A DNA stretch of 49,801 nucleotides, from contig JAUJNL010000030.1 in assembly GCA_030448185.1 (NCBI GenBank), positions 1 through 49,801 on the forward strand, written 5' to 3'. The number at the start of each line of letters is the position of its first letter. The stretch's first letter is position 1. A program made the translations under genes and the position numbers. Origin of the DNA: Cytophagales bacterium. GTDB taxonomy: Bacteria; Bacteroidota; Bacteroidia; Cytophagales; 172606-1. Positions 17,111-26,766 of this stretch are shown in pieces. The notes below the pieces were generated by a model. That model had not been told where the DNA came from. It was given only the letters and a program-made list of their open reading frames with translations, and did not search any database.

Positions 17111-19873
17111 ATGCACGTACCCCTTACTACCTATCGCATCCAGTTTCATAAAGATTTTGGATTTACGCAAGCCAATGTCCTCGTCGACTACTTGCATCAA
17201 CTAGGCATCCAGGCCATTTATGCCTCGCCTATATTCAGAGCGGCCAGCGGCAGCACCCACGGATACAATGTAGCCGATCCCAACCAGCTTAACCCGGAAA
17301 TCGGCACGGAAGCAGAGCTGAATGAATTATTCGCTTCGCTTCGCCGCCATCAGATGGGTTGGTTGCAGGATATTGTGCCCAATCACATGGTATACAGTAC
17401 TGAGAATCCACTGCTGATGGACGTGCTGGAAAAAGGCTACCATTCGCATTACAGCCGCCATTTTGATATTGCCTGGAATCATCCCAGCCAAAGCCTGAAA
17501 AAGCGGCTGCTGGTTCCCTTCCTGGGCGTACCTTATTACGAAGCCCTGTACGAAGGACAACTGGAGCTGATTTACGACAATGGGCTATTCGCGGTGAAAT
17601 ACTATGATTCGGTATTTCCGCTGAAAATTGAGTCTTATCCCCTGTTGTTCAATACGGAAGGCATCCGCTTTACCGATGCGCAACTTGAAGAAATAGAAGC
17701 CGCCAGCCGGAAATTAGTAGAAGTCTTTGCCGGAATTTCGGTGGCCGAAGACCGGGTTGCTGCCATGGAAGGGGCGAAGAGAGCACTGTGGAAAGAATAC
17801 CAGGAAGATGCCATTTTTCGTAAGCAAGTGCAGAAGCGGCTGCAGGCAATGAACAAAGACAAGGAGCAGTTGCACGAAATACTGACGGCTCAATACTACC
17901 GCCTGGCCTTCTGGAAAACTGCCAACCGGGAAATCAACTACCGGCGTTTCTTCAACATCAACGAACTGATCAGCATCCGGGTCGAGGACCCGGCCGTGCT
18001 GGAACATACCCACCAGTTGATTTTTAAATTACTCAAGCGGGCCGTAGTCGGTGGCGTTCGCATTGACCACATTGACGGACTTAACGACCCGCTTACGTAT
18101 TTGCAGGAACTGCGCAAACGGGCCACGGATGATGCCTACATTGTAGTTGAGAAAATTCTGGAGCCCGGCGAAAAATTACCCGCCGAATGGCCCATCCAGG
18201 GTACCAGTGGCTATGATTTTCTGGCCCAATTGAATGGCGTATTATGTGATCCGGCCCGGAAAGATACGTTTACCCAATTATACAATCGGTTTACTGGTCT
18301 GCGGACGGAGTTTTCGGATATGCTTTTTGATAAAAAGAAGCTGATTCTGGACCGATTACTGGCCGGCGACCTGGAACGGTTATTATTTCAGTTCCGCAAG
18401 TTGTCGCAGTTTGTACCCGAGGGGGCCGATTTACTGCCGGCTGATCTGCGGCTTACCCTGACCACTGCTCTCTGTTTCTTTCCGGTCTACCGGACCTATA
18501 TCAACTCGGAAACCGTTACAGAGCACGACCGGCATTATATTGAAGAAGCCCTGCAAAAAACGGCGGAAAGGCTGCCCGAACAAAAGCTTACTATTAAATT
18601 TCTGTGGCGGGTACTGCTGCTGAAATTTCCGCGGGCCATTCCTACCCCCCGCAAACGTAGTTGGCTCCGGGCTATTATGAAATTTCAGCAGGTTACCGGT
18701 CCGCTGATGGCCAAGGGCCTGGAAGACACGACTTTCTACGTGTACAACCGTTTGCTTTCGGTGAATGAAGTAGGCGGTAATCCGGAAGCTTTCGGGCTGA
18801 CTATAGAGGAGTTTCATCGGTTTAACCAAGAGCAACTAAAGCAGTGGCCGCATAAAATGAATGCCTCGGCTACGCATGATACCAAGCGAGGGGAAGAGGT
18901 ACGGGCCCGGCTCAACGTGCTGTCCGAAATTCCCGAAGAGTGGGAAGCTTATATTCACCAATGGCACGACATCAATAAGGCACTGAAGCAGGAAGCAGGT
19001 GGACAGGCGCTGCCGGATAAAAATGAAGAGTATTTCATCTACCAGACGCTGCTCGCAACTTGGCCCTTCGAAGATACCATCACTGAGGATTACCCGCAGC
19101 GCATTGAAGAATATTTGCTCAAAGCCATGCGGGAAGCTAAGGTTCACACCGACTGGATTGCCCGGAATGAAGACTTTGAAAAAGCATTGATTGCCTTTAC
19201 GCTCCGGCTGCTCAACTCAGGGCACGGTTTCCAGAAAGTTTTTCTGCCCTTTAAGAATAAAATTGCTCATTGGGGGATCATTAATTCCCTTTCGCAGGTG
19301 CTCCTCAAAATTGCCTCGCCGGGCGTACCTGACTTCTATCAGGGCTGCGAACTGTGGGACCTGAGTCTGGTGGATCCGGATAACCGTCGTCCTGTGGATT
19401 ATGAACTTCGAATGAAGTATCTGGAGGAGATCAAATCAGTTACCGGAGATAATCTGGCTACTTTTATTGCCGGAGTGCTGGAGAACAAAACCGATGGACG
19501 GATTAAGTTATTTACCATTTATCAGGCCTTGCAGTGCCGGCGTCAGTTAGCTCAAGTATTCCAGGCTGGAGATTACCTGCCACTCCAAACTACGGGTAAA
19601 CGGCAGGACAATGCTCTGGTTTTTGGGCGGATTCATGACGGAAAAGCAGTAATCATGGTTGTACCGCGGTTTCCCTCACAACTGGTTGAGCAAGGTCAAT
19701 GGCCCTTAGGCGAAGAAGTGTGGGGCCGTACGGCGCTTACCCTTCCTGAAAGTCTGGCCGGGTATAATTGGCGAAACGTCTTCACTGGTGAAAGCGTAAA
19801 GGCATCGGCTACCTTATCGCTGGCCCGCGTTTTCAAGCTGTTTCCCGTAGCCTTATTGGTAAGTGAAGCGTAA
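17111..19873 (+). CDS. treY: Malto-oligosyltrehalose synthase
   Basis: 920 residues, within the TreY size range. The N terminus PLTTYRIQFHKDFGFTQA and ASPIFRAASGSTHGYNV are TreY hallmarks. GH13 regions are visible: DIVPNHMVY, GVRIDHIDGLNDP (nucleophile aspartate), VVEKILEPGE (acid/base glutamate) and ASATHDTKRGEEVRARL. It rearranges the terminal alpha-1,4 bond of malto-oligosaccharides to alpha,alpha-1,1, the first step of the TreY-TreZ trehalose route. No treZ is in the window. It is flanked by the GH57-like gene and malQ on the same strand, both frameshifted while this gene is intact. Confidence 0.95.
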   Translation: MHVPLTTYRIQFHKDFGFTQANVLVDYLHQLGIQAIYASPIFRAASGSTHGYNVADPNQLNPEIGTEAELNELFASLRRHQMGWLQDIVPNHMVYSTENPLLMDVLEKGYHSHYSRHFDIAWNHPSQSLKKRLLVPFLGVPYYEALYEGQLELIYDNGLFAVKYYDSVFPLKIESYPLLFNTEGIRFTDAQLEEIEAASRKLVEVFAGISVAEDRVAAMEGAKRALWKEYQEDAIFRKQVQKRLQAMNKDKEQLHEILTAQYYRLAFWKTANREINYRRFFNINELISIRVEDPAVLEHTHQLIFKLLKRAVVGGVRIDHIDGLNDPLTYLQELRKRATDDAYIVVEKILEPGEKLPAEWPIQGTSGYDFLAQLNGVLCDPARKDTFTQLYNRFTGLRTEFSDMLFDKKKLILDRLLAGDLERLLFQFRKLSQFVPEGADLLPADLRLTLTTALCFFPVYRTYINSETVTEHDRHYIEEALQKTAERLPEQKLTIKFLWRVLLLKFPRAIPTPRKRSWLRAIMKFQQVTGPLMAKGLEDTTFYVYNRLLSVNEVGGNPEAFGLTIEEFHRFNQEQLKQWPHKMNASATHDTKRGEEVRARLNVLSEIPEEWEAYIHQWHDINKALKQEAGGQALPDKNEEYFIYQTLLATWPFEDTITEDYPQRIEEYLLKAMREAKVHTDWIARNEDFEKALIAFTLRLLNSGHGFQKVFLPFKNKIAHWGIINSLSQVLLKIASPGVPDFYQGCELWDLSLVDPDNRRPVDYELRMKYLEEIKSVTGDNLATFIAGVLENKTDGRIKLFTIYQALQCRRQLAQVFQAGDYLPLQTTGKRQDNALVFGRIHDGKAVIMVVPRFPSQLVEQGQWPLGEEVWGRTALTLPESLAGYNWRNVFTGESVKASATLSLARVFKLFPVALLVSEA

Positions 19874-19996
19874 ACTTCCTTTTGCGATGTGCCAGTCTGA
19901 AGACTGACACGCATTCCAACGTAGTCAGAGACTATTCCGAGGAAGGGTAATAGTAAATGAAATCAAGGTAATCCTATAATCAGATAAATCAAGGTC

Positions 19997-21498
19997 ATGC
20001 TCCATAAACGTTCCAGCGGTCTTTTGCTGCATATTACTTCCCTGCCTTCAGCCCACGGTATTGGCGACCTGGGCCCCGAGCCTACCGTTTCGCCGATCAA
20101 CTGGGGTTAGCCCGGCAAAGCTACTGGCAGATTTTGCCGCTTTCTCCGATTGAGGAAGGGTTGGGCAACTCACCTTATAGCAGTGCTTCTGCTTTTGCCG
20201 GTAATATCTTACTAATCAGCCTGGAACGCTTAGTAGCCGAAGGTCTGCTGGACGAGACTGATATTCGTAAGCCGCCTCGTTTCCCTAAACACAAAGTAGA
20301 TTATGTCGCTGTAAGGCAATTTAAGGAACCCTGTTAGATAAGGCTTATGAACGTTTTTTTGGCGGAAATGCTGATAAATATGCTTATGAAGCCTTCTGCC
20401 GGGAACATCACCTTTGGCTGGATGACTATGCCCTGTTTGCCTCACTGAATAAGCATACGGGAATCTATGACTGGAGTGGGTGGCCCGAGGCTATCCGCGA
20501 CCGTACTGATGGCGGACTCCGCGAATACCAGTCAGTACTGAAAGACCAAATAGAGCAGGAAAAATTCCGGCAGTGGCTTTTCTTCAAGCAATGGTTTGAA
20601 CTAAAGCAATACTGCGGTGAAAAGGGTATTCAGTTTATTGGCGATTTACCGATTTACCTTAATTATCACAGTGCCGATGTCTGGTCACATCCGAAAGTAT
20701 TTAAGCTGGATAAAGGACACAAGCCCTTTGTGGTAGCCGGAGTACCTCCCGACTATTTCTCGGAAACGGGTCAGCTTTGGGGCAATCCGGTGTACGACTG
20801 GGACGCACTCAAAGAGACGGGTTACGACTGGTGGCTGCGCCGGGTCGGGCACAACATCCATCTGTTTAACCTGGTACGGTTCGACCATTTTATTGGTTTG
20901 GTGGCTTTTTGGGAGGTCGACGCAAAAAAGAAAAAACGGCCATTAACGGCCGCTGGGTCAATGTACCGACAAGTGATTTCTTGTCCACGCTTTTCCGGCA
21001 TTATCCGCATTTGCCCATCATTGCTGAGGACCTGGGCATTGTGACGGCTGAAGTGCGACAGGTGATGGCCGAGAATAATTTTCCGGGTATGAAAGTGTTG
21101 CTGTTTGCCTTTGGGGATGATATGCCCCACAACCCGTATACCGTTCATAATCACACTGAACATTGCATTGCCTATACGGGTACGCATGACAACAATACAG
21201 TGCGGGGCTGGTTCCGTAAAGATGCGGATAAAGCCACCCGCAAAAGAGTGGAGGCCTATCTCGGGCAACCCGTATCGGAAGAAACAGTGGCCGCCAGCTT
21301 ATCCGGCTAACCATGCAGTCAGTGGCAAAAACAGTGGTGTTTCCCGTACAGGATATACTGAACCTGGACGAAAAAGCCCGGGTAAATGTGCCGGGGATAG
21401 CCGAAGATAATTGGGCCTGGCGCCTCGAATCAGACCAGTTCACGGATGCCCAAGTACAGCAGTTGCGGGAGTTAACTCAGCTCTACGGAAGAGAGTAA
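19997..21498 (+). pseudogene. malQ: 4-alpha-glucanotransferase, broken by four frameshifts
   Basis: ATG 19997 begins HKRSSGLLLHITSLPSAHG, the MalQ N terminus. The frame is then lost near 20080 (resumes YRFADQLGLARQSYWQILPLSP), near 20322 (GTLLDKAYERFFGG), near 20930 (KTAINGRWVNVPTSDFL) and near 21297 (LIRLTMQSVAKTVVFPVQD). Each is a one-base loss. Reassembled it is about 500 residues, with FIGDLPIYLNYHSADVW, VRFDHFIGL, IAEDLGIVTAEV and YTGTHDNNTVRGWF, the full GH77 set. It would transfer glucan segments between malto-oligosaccharides, feeding TreY. Every family motif survives, so the gene is either very recently broken or misread. Confidence 0.85.
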
Positions 21499-21593
21499 AA
21501 TTTAATTTCGGATGTCGAAAGGCGGATTTAACTTCGTTGAGCCCTTCGGGGTTTAGATCGGGCTACGGTAAATATCACCCACGAGGAGAAGTT

Positions 21594-21699
21594 TATAGTT
21601 CTTCTACTGACAAATGGTACCATAAAAATGAGTCTTTCTGCCTGCATAATCTTCCCTGCTTTATCTTTTGGTTCACTTATAGTTCTTCTACTCACAAAT
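21594..21699 (+). repeat. Spaced direct repeat
   Basis: A 22-base word beginning TATAGTTCTTCTACT occurs at 21594-21615 and 21678-21699 with one mismatch, 84 bases apart. It lies in the 693-base gap between malQ and the aminotransferase gene, which otherwise shows only the two hairpins described at 21771 and 22089. Confidence 0.6.
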
Positions 21700-21770
21700 T
21701 TTACAATAAAGAAAAGGACCGATTGTATCCTACTTTGATCTTTACCCTTTAGATTCATCTCAGGAGGCTA

Positions 21771-21805
21771 GTTACTTTCTTTGTCATTGCTACAAAGAAA
21801 GTAAC
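21771..21805. terminator. Strong hairpin, possible terminator
   Basis: GTTACTTTCTTTGT (21771-21784) pairs perfectly with ACAAAGAAAGTAAC (21792-21805) over a 7-base loop. There is no long T-run after it, so the terminator role is weak; it could be a repeat hairpin. Confidence 0.4.
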
Positions 21806-22088
21806 CAAAGAAAAATCTAGGCATAAAAACGCTTCCCCGCTACTGGCTCACGCGCACCTCGCTTTTCTGCCGGGCCATTCCCCGCATGGAATTTTGTTTT
21901 TTATTTTGATTCTTGTTCACTTCCGCTCCTGATTATCCTCATTCTATTCAGAGTAAAAGGCGGGTAGGTGGTAGGTGGTGCAGCAACCGTGTGGCCCGTT
22001 CCGGCTATGCGCGTTGGCCGGAGGATTGCGGGTTCGGCCTTTTTCAAAGCGAGAGAACGGGCTTGGTTGCTGCTGCCTTTTTGTTTTG

Positions 22089-22122
22089 TTACTTTTATTT
22101 TGGGCAAGCAAAATAAAAGTAA
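22089..22122. terminator. Strong hairpin, possible terminator of the aminotransferase operon
   Basis: TTACTTTTATTTTG (22089-22102) pairs perfectly with CAAAATAAAAGTAA (22109-22122) over a 6-base loop, 70 bases beyond the minus-strand aminotransferase stop. It resembles the hairpin at 21771 in sequence. Confidence 0.45.
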
Positions 22123-22191
22123 GTCTCTGACTACAGAAGTCCTTATTGTTAAAGAGGTGGTTAGATTCACTATAAATACTAACGTCTGAAC

Positions 22192-23340
22192 CTATGCCTG
22201 TCCTTTTTCAAATACCTCCCTGACTATACCAGTAATTCGTTCTAAGTCGCTCTGTGGCAGGTTAGAACCGGATGGGAGACACAGGCCACGGTTAAATAAG
22301 TCTTCGGCTACATTACGGGAACCATAGTAAGGGTATTGCGCAAAAACCGGCTGTAAGTGCATCGGCTTCCATAAAGGGCGTGATTCAATGTTTTGTTCAC
22401 CCAGCGCCAGCCGGATGGTTTCCCGCGTGATGCCACCTGATTTCGCTTCGTCAATAACGATACAGGTAAGCCAGCGGTTGCCTGCCGTACCCGGAAGCTC
22501 CGGCGAGAAAGAAATAGCCGGAAGGTGGGCAAGGGATTTTTGGTAGTATTCAAAAATTTCCCGGCGGCGGTTGACTCGTTCAGTGAGCACTTCTAATTGT
22601 CCGCGGCCAATGCCGGCTACAATATTACTCATCCGGTAATTGTACCCAATCTGCGAATGCTGATAGTGCGGGGCATTATCACGGGCCTGCGTAGCCAGGA
22701 AGCGGGCTTTTTCGATTAATGTCTGGTCGTTGATGAGCAAGGCGCCACCACCCGAAGTAGTAATGATCTTGTTGCCGTTAAAAGACAGGATACCTAGTTT
22801 GCCAAACGTGCCCAACGCTTGCCCCTGGTACGTAGCCCCTAGTGCCTCGGCCGCATCCTCAATGACCGGCAAATCAAACTGGACAGCCAGCTCCATCAAC
22901 TCCTGCATTTTGGCCGACTGACCATACAGATGCACCACCATCAGTGCTTTAGGCTTTCTGCCCATCCGGATGCGGTCTTCGATGGCCCGGCGGGTCTCAT
23001 TGACGCAGATATTCCAGGTGGAATAGCCACTGTCCACAAAAACGGGGACAGCGCCTTGGTAAACAATCGGATTGACCGTGGCCGAAAACGTAAATGTCGG
23101 ACAAATTACTTCATCTCCCGGTCCTACGCCCAGCATAATCAGTGCCAGGTGAATAGCAGCCGTACCGGAACTTAAGGCTGCGGCATATCCGGCACCCGTA
23201 ACTTGGCATAACTCCCGTTCAAATCCGTCTACATTGGGTCCCAGCGGGACAATCCAGTTATGATCAAACGCTTCATGGATATATTTCAATTCATTGCCGC
23301 CCATGTGCGGCGAAGACAGATAAATTCGTTGCGCTTGCAT
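22192..23340 (-). CDS. DegT/DnrJ/EryC1/StrS-type sugar aminotransferase
   Basis: 382 residues, family length. The PLP lysine is K191 in SFNGNKIITTSGGG; the cofactor-ring aspartate is in VIEDAAEALGATYQG; SSGTAAIHLAL binds phosphate. The enzyme aminates a keto-sugar nucleotide for surface glycans. Its start codon directly abuts the stop of the PglD-like acyltransferase gene (no gap), which is the PglE/PglD-type pairing for a diacetamido sugar. This pathway role is inferred from the pairing. Confidence 0.92.
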   Translation of the reverse strand: MQAQRIYLSSPHMGGNELKYIHEAFDHNWIVPLGPNVDGFERELCQVTGAGYAAALSSGTAAIHLALIMLGVGPGDEVICPTFTFSATVNPIVYQGAVPVFVDSGYSTWNICVNETRRAIEDRIRMGRKPKALMVVHLYGQSAKMQELMELAVQFDLPVIEDAAEALGATYQGQALGTFGKLGILSFNGNKIITTSGGGALLINDQTLIEKARFLATQARDNAPHYQHSQIGYNYRMSNIVAGIGRGQLEVLTERVNRRREIFEYYQKSLAHLPAISFSPELPGTAGNRWLTCIVIDEAKSGGITRETIRLALGEQNIESRPLWKPMHLQPVFAQYPYYGSRNVAEDLFNRGLCLPSGSNLPQSDLERITGIVREVFEKGQA

Positions 23341-23943
23341 TTACAAAATTTTGGTTTTGATTATCCGGGCCGGCACACCCACGGCTACGGCATAATCCGG
23401 AATATCTTTTATTACAACGGCTCCAGCCCCAATCGTGCACCATTTTCCGATTTTTACCCCCGGAATCACGGAGGCTCCGGTACCAATATGCGTGCCCTCT
23501 CCTACTTTTACATTTCCGCACAAGGCCGCATTCGGGGAAATATGGACAAAGTCGCCCAGTTCGCAGTCATGGTCAACGGAAGCGGCAGTGTTGATAATGC
23601 AATGTTTGCCCACTACGGCCCCAGCCTGCACAATAGCGTTGTGAAATACCACCGTGCCCACTTCTACCCGGGCAAAGGTAGAAATCAATGCGGAGGGATG
23701 ATGCACCAAACCAAAAGAATGTTGGATTACCTGAGCTACTTTTTGGCGAATCTGATTATTGCCAATGGCAATGACCAGTGGCACTTCCGGTAAAAAGGAA
23801 GACTGGTAGGTACCCACTACATTCACATCCAGTAGCGCTTTCAGGGCCGGGTTATCATCAAAAATACCGTGCACCTCTTTACCCATTGCATACATACAGT
23901 CGATAATCACTTTTGCGTGGCCGCTGCCGCCGTAGAGTAGCAT
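23341..23943 (-). CDS. PglD/NeuD-family sugar O/N-acyltransferase
   Basis: 200 residues. A Rossmann-like N-terminal part begins LLYGGSGHAKVIIDCM. A left-handed beta-helix of hexapeptide repeats follows (CELGDFVHISPNAALCGNVK, then VGEGTHIGTGASVIPGVKIG), closing with GVPARIIK. The histidine of INTAASVDHDCELGD matches the catalytic base of PglD. It would acetylate the amino sugar made by the aminotransferase encoded next. It is the first gene of the two-gene minus-strand operon. Confidence 0.9.
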   Translation of the reverse strand: MLLYGGSGHAKVIIDCMYAMGKEVHGIFDDNPALKALLDVNVVGTYQSSFLPEVPLVIAIGNNQIRQKVAQVIQHSFGLVHHPSALISTFARVEVGTVVFHNAIVQAGAVVGKHCIINTAASVDHDCELGDFVHISPNAALCGNVKVGEGTHIGTGASVIPGVKIGKWCTIGAGAVVIKDIPDYAVAVGVPARIIKTKIL

Positions 23944-24008
23944 AAGTAAATGGACAATTGAAAATGGATAATGAGTAAATCACTGAAAGTAAAACACTAG
24001 GCTACCCC

Positions 24009-24070
24009 GCATGTAGCTGCGCTGATATAGTTATAATGCGGATGAACACCTGCATTTTGTCGTACACCCG
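24009..24070 (+). repeat. Dispersed palindromic repeat, decayed copy C
   Basis: CCGCATGTAGCTGCGCTGATATAGTT is a diverged hairpin arm, followed by ATAATGCGGATGAACACCTG and CTGCATTTTGTCGTACACCC. The last block also occurs in copy D at 37770-37790. It lies between the divergent PglD-like gene and the membrane-protein operon. Confidence 0.6.
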
Positions 24071-24149
24071 GGCAACCGTTCTCCCATCAAACTTATGATT
24101 TTAATATTTTTCTTACGTATCCCTTGACCCGTATTTATCTTTTTTGCTT

Positions 24150-24166
24150 ACTTTGCTACACAAAGT
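24150..24166. promoter_or_regulatory. 17-bp operator-like palindrome, site 1
   Basis: ACTTTG-N5-CAAAGT, followed by ACTTTA, 14 bases before the start of the first gene of the membrane/winged-helix operon. Identical half-sites occur at 25127 and 26767. Probable binding site of the winged-helix regulator encoded at 24812. Confidence 0.65.
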
Positions 24167-24179
24167 ACTTTACTCCAAA

Positions 24180-24815
24180 ATGAAAGAAACGAGTACACCC
24201 CTCGAAACGCTGCACGAGATCCGGAATATGATGGAGAAATCTTCGCGATTTCTGTCGTTAAGTGGACTTTCCGGGGTATTTGCGGGAATTTTTGCCTTAA
24301 TCGGCGCCGTGGTTGCTTTTGTCCGCCTCAATTTCAGTTTATGGGAGCCTTCTTATTATTCCTACGCTTATTCTAATGGAAGATTGAATCGGGAGTTCAT
24401 TCAATTTATCCTGACGGATGCGTTGCTGGTATTGGCAGGAGCCCTGGCCGCGGGGTATTTCTTTACGGCCCGGAAGGCGAAGAAACAAGGGCAATCGATG
24501 TGGGGACTGACGGCCCGACGCTTGCTGATGAGTATGCTTGTGCCTTTGGTAGCGGGTGGCTTGTTTTGCCTGGCCCTGATTTACCACGGCTCTTTCGGAT
24601 TTGTGGCGCCGGCCACGCTGATCTTTTACGGGCTGGCTTTACTCAATGGAAGCAAGTATACATTGCACGATGTTCGCTATCTTGGCATCACCGAAATAGG
24701 GCTGGGAGTACTCTCATCTTTTTTCATTGGCTACGGATTGCTATTCTGGGCCCTAGGCTTCGGAATCATGCACATCTTATACGGTACGCTGATGTACTAC
24801 AAATATGAACGATGA
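24180..24815 (+). CDS. Integral membrane protein of unknown function
   Basis: The frame is open from 24144, but the ATG at 24180 (MKETSTPLETLHEIRNMMEK) is preferred; the earlier codons overlap the palindrome at 24150. It has 211 residues with about six hydrophobic spans after an amphipathic N-terminal helix (IRNMMEKSSRFLSLSGLSGV). The last four bases overlap the regulator gene (ATGA), so the two are translationally coupled. I do not recognise a named family. Confidence 0.8.
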   Translation: MKETSTPLETLHEIRNMMEKSSRFLSLSGLSGVFAGIFALIGAVVAFVRLNFSLWEPSYYSYAYSNGRLNREFIQFILTDALLVLAGALAAGYFFTARKAKKQGQSMWGLTARRLLMSMLVPLVAGGLFCLALIYHGSFGFVAPATLIFYGLALLNGSKYTLHDVRYLGITEIGLGVLSSFFIGYGLLFWALGFGIMHILYGTLMYYKYER

Positions 24816-25111
24816 AAGAATTACTAATTCATTTAAATAAAGCCTTTGAAAGCAAGGCCCGTCTGGGCATTATGTCCGCGCTGATGGTAAACGATAAGCT
24901 TGATTTTAATGCCCTCAAGGAACTGCTTGACCTGACGGATGGCAATCTGGCCAGCCATCTGAAGGCCCTCGAAGAACAAGGGTACCTGGAGGTGCAGAAG
25001 CAGTTTGTTGGCCGCAAGCCTAATACAACTTATGGTGCCACTCCCGAAGGCCGTAAGGCTTTCGGGGAGCACTTAAGCGCCCTTGAAAAACTGATTAGTG
25101 GAAATCGTTAA
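24812..25111 (+). CDS. Winged-helix transcriptional regulator (HTH_34 / PF13601-like)
   Basis: 99 residues, nearly all one winged-helix domain: AFESKARLGIMSALMVND, then ALKELLDLTDGNLASHLKAL (recognition helix), then the wing QFVGRKPNTTYGATPEGRKAF. No sensor domain is visible. It overlaps the upstream membrane-protein gene by four bases and lies between two copies of the ACTTTG-N5-CAAAGT palindrome. It is therefore likely an autorepressor that also controls the DUF4173 gene and the membrane gene at 26879; this is inference. Confidence 0.9.
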   Translation: MKELLIHLNKAFESKARLGIMSALMVNDKLDFNALKELLDLTDGNLASHLKALEEQGYLEVQKQFVGRKPNTTYGATPEGRKAFGEHLSALEKLISGNR

Positions 25112-25126
25112 TTTTTTTATACTTAC

Positions 25127-25143
25127 ACTTTGAAATACAAAGT
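25127..25143. promoter_or_regulatory. 17-bp operator-like palindrome, site 2
   Basis: ACTTTG-AAATA-CAAAGT, followed by ACTTTA, 28 bases before the DUF4173 gene and directly after the regulator stop. Same half-sites and trailing element as site 1. Confidence 0.65.
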
Positions 25144-25170
25144 ACTTTATTAAACTCAATTTTTAATTGT

Positions 25171-26730
25171 ATGCAATCTTCCAAACTCAAAACTGCATTC
25201 CTTTTCCTGCTCACCCTATTGTACAATTACTTCTTCTGGAACGAAAAACTAGGTATTAATCTCTTGATTTTTTATGTTTTACTAGCGGGAACTGCCTTGT
25301 ACCTCTACCCCTACAGCCTGCTTCGCCGGCCCGTAATTATTGCTTTCCTGTTTACACTCCTTACCACCGTAATGGTCGCGTGGCACAATTCATTCGTCAG
25401 TAAATTTGCTCATTTCGGCTCTTTCTTCATCCTGGTTGGCTTTCTGCACGAAAGTAGCTTACGGTCGGTGGCTTATGCGCTGTTTTATGCGGCTAAAACC
25501 ATGGCCTTGACCTTGCCCAACGGTCTGCAACTCCTAGGGACCGGACTTAAGTCTTTATCCCCCAGCCCGAAATTTGCTCGTCTGGCTCCCCGCTGGCTAA
25601 AGTTAATGACCGTTCCCGGTGCCTTTTTCAGCGTATTTTTCCTCATTTTCAGCGTTGCCAACCCAGTATTTGCAGACCTGAGCAGTCAGTTGGGATCCCT
25701 TATCGGCGATGCTTTAGAGGCCATTTTCACCAATTTCTCCTTGCTTCGCTTTCTCTTCGTGCTGATGGGCCTTTTCCTGATTGCGGTGGTACTGTATAAA
25801 TGGGAAATCCGGGAGGTAGCCGAAAAAGAGGCTAGTCAAACCGATCACATTATCCGTCGGCGGGTGAGTCAGAAACTAAAGCAGTGGGCTGGCATGATTG
25901 CCTTGAAAAACGAACGGCAAGCGGCTATGCTGCTGGTGGTTTCGGTAAATACCCTACTGCTGGTGGTGAATGTAATTGACATTCGTTTCCTGTGGTTCAA
26001 TTTTGACGCTAAACAAGCCGGTAACTTGGCCAAATTGGTACACGAAGGCACCTATATGCTCATCCTGAGCATCCTGCTTTCAATGGGGATTCTGATTTAC
26101 TACTTCCGTAACAACCTTAATTTTTACCCGGGCAATGGTCTGCTTCAACGAGCCGCTTACGTGTGGCTGGTACAGAATGCCGTATTATCCATCTCCGTAC
26201 TAATCCGCTGCGGCTATTACATTCAGGAGTACGGGCTGGCCTACAAACGGATCGGGGTAATTGTATTTCTGCTTCTCACGTTCTTCGGCTTATTTACGCT
26301 GTACCGGAAAATTGAAACCCGGAAGTCGCTTTACTATCTGATTCGCACCAATACCTGGGCTGCATACACAGTGATGATATTGTTGACGCTGGTGAACTGG
26401 GACGTGTTTATCGTGGAATATAACCTGAGCCACCCAAACCTGCGGACTGGCCACATTGACGTTACTTTTCTGCTAAGCCGTTCTGATAAAACGCTGCACC
26501 TGCTGGACGCCAACCGGAATAAAATCATAGAACAGGTCAGAAAAAGTTACTCACAAAGCTATTCACACGCGGCTAATGAGGCAGTAATTGACGCAAACAG
26601 CCAGTTGAATTTTCGGACTAAAAGCTTTCTGCGTGAACAGCGGGAGTATTCTTGGCTGTCCTGGAACTACGCCGATGCCCGTACACTGAAGTATTTCCAA
26701 TCCAAGAAAAGCCCGGTTGTTAACAGGTGA
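25171..26730 (+). CDS. DUF4173-type multispanning membrane protein
   Basis: 519 residues with about twelve hydrophobic segments. The C-terminal third has the DUF4173 signature order: VIFLLLTFFGLFTLYRKIE, a polar linker, NWDVFIVEYNLSH, then FLLSRSDKTLHLLD. The family is common in Bacteroidota and Firmicutes and has no established biochemical role. Its own copy of the palindrome lies just upstream, so it seems to be a second transcript of the same regulon. Confidence 0.88.
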   Translation: MQSSKLKTAFLFLLTLLYNYFFWNEKLGINLLIFYVLLAGTALYLYPYSLLRRPVIIAFLFTLLTTVMVAWHNSFVSKFAHFGSFFILVGFLHESSLRSVAYALFYAAKTMALTLPNGLQLLGTGLKSLSPSPKFARLAPRWLKLMTVPGAFFSVFFLIFSVANPVFADLSSQLGSLIGDALEAIFTNFSLLRFLFVLMGLFLIAVVLYKWEIREVAEKEASQTDHIIRRRVSQKLKQWAGMIALKNERQAAMLLVVSVNTLLLVVNVIDIRFLWFNFDAKQAGNLAKLVHEGTYMLILSILLSMGILIYYFRNNLNFYPGNGLLQRAAYVWLVQNAVLSISVLIRCGYYIQEYGLAYKRIGVIVFLLLTFFGLFTLYRKIETRKSLYYLIRTNTWAAYTVMILLTLVNWDVFIVEYNLSHPNLRTGHIDVTFLLSRSDKTLHLLDANRNKIIEQVRKSYSQSYSHAANEAVIDANSQLNFRTKSFLREQREYSWLSWNYADARTLKYFQSKKSPVVNR

Positions 26731-26766
26731 AATTTCGGCTATCTCATCACTCTTTTTTAACACTTT

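Noticed and set aside
21528..21758. 76-codon minus-strand frame with a repeated FVSRRTI word
   Set aside because: The repeated residues come from the DNA direct repeat at 21594/21678, not from a protein repeat.
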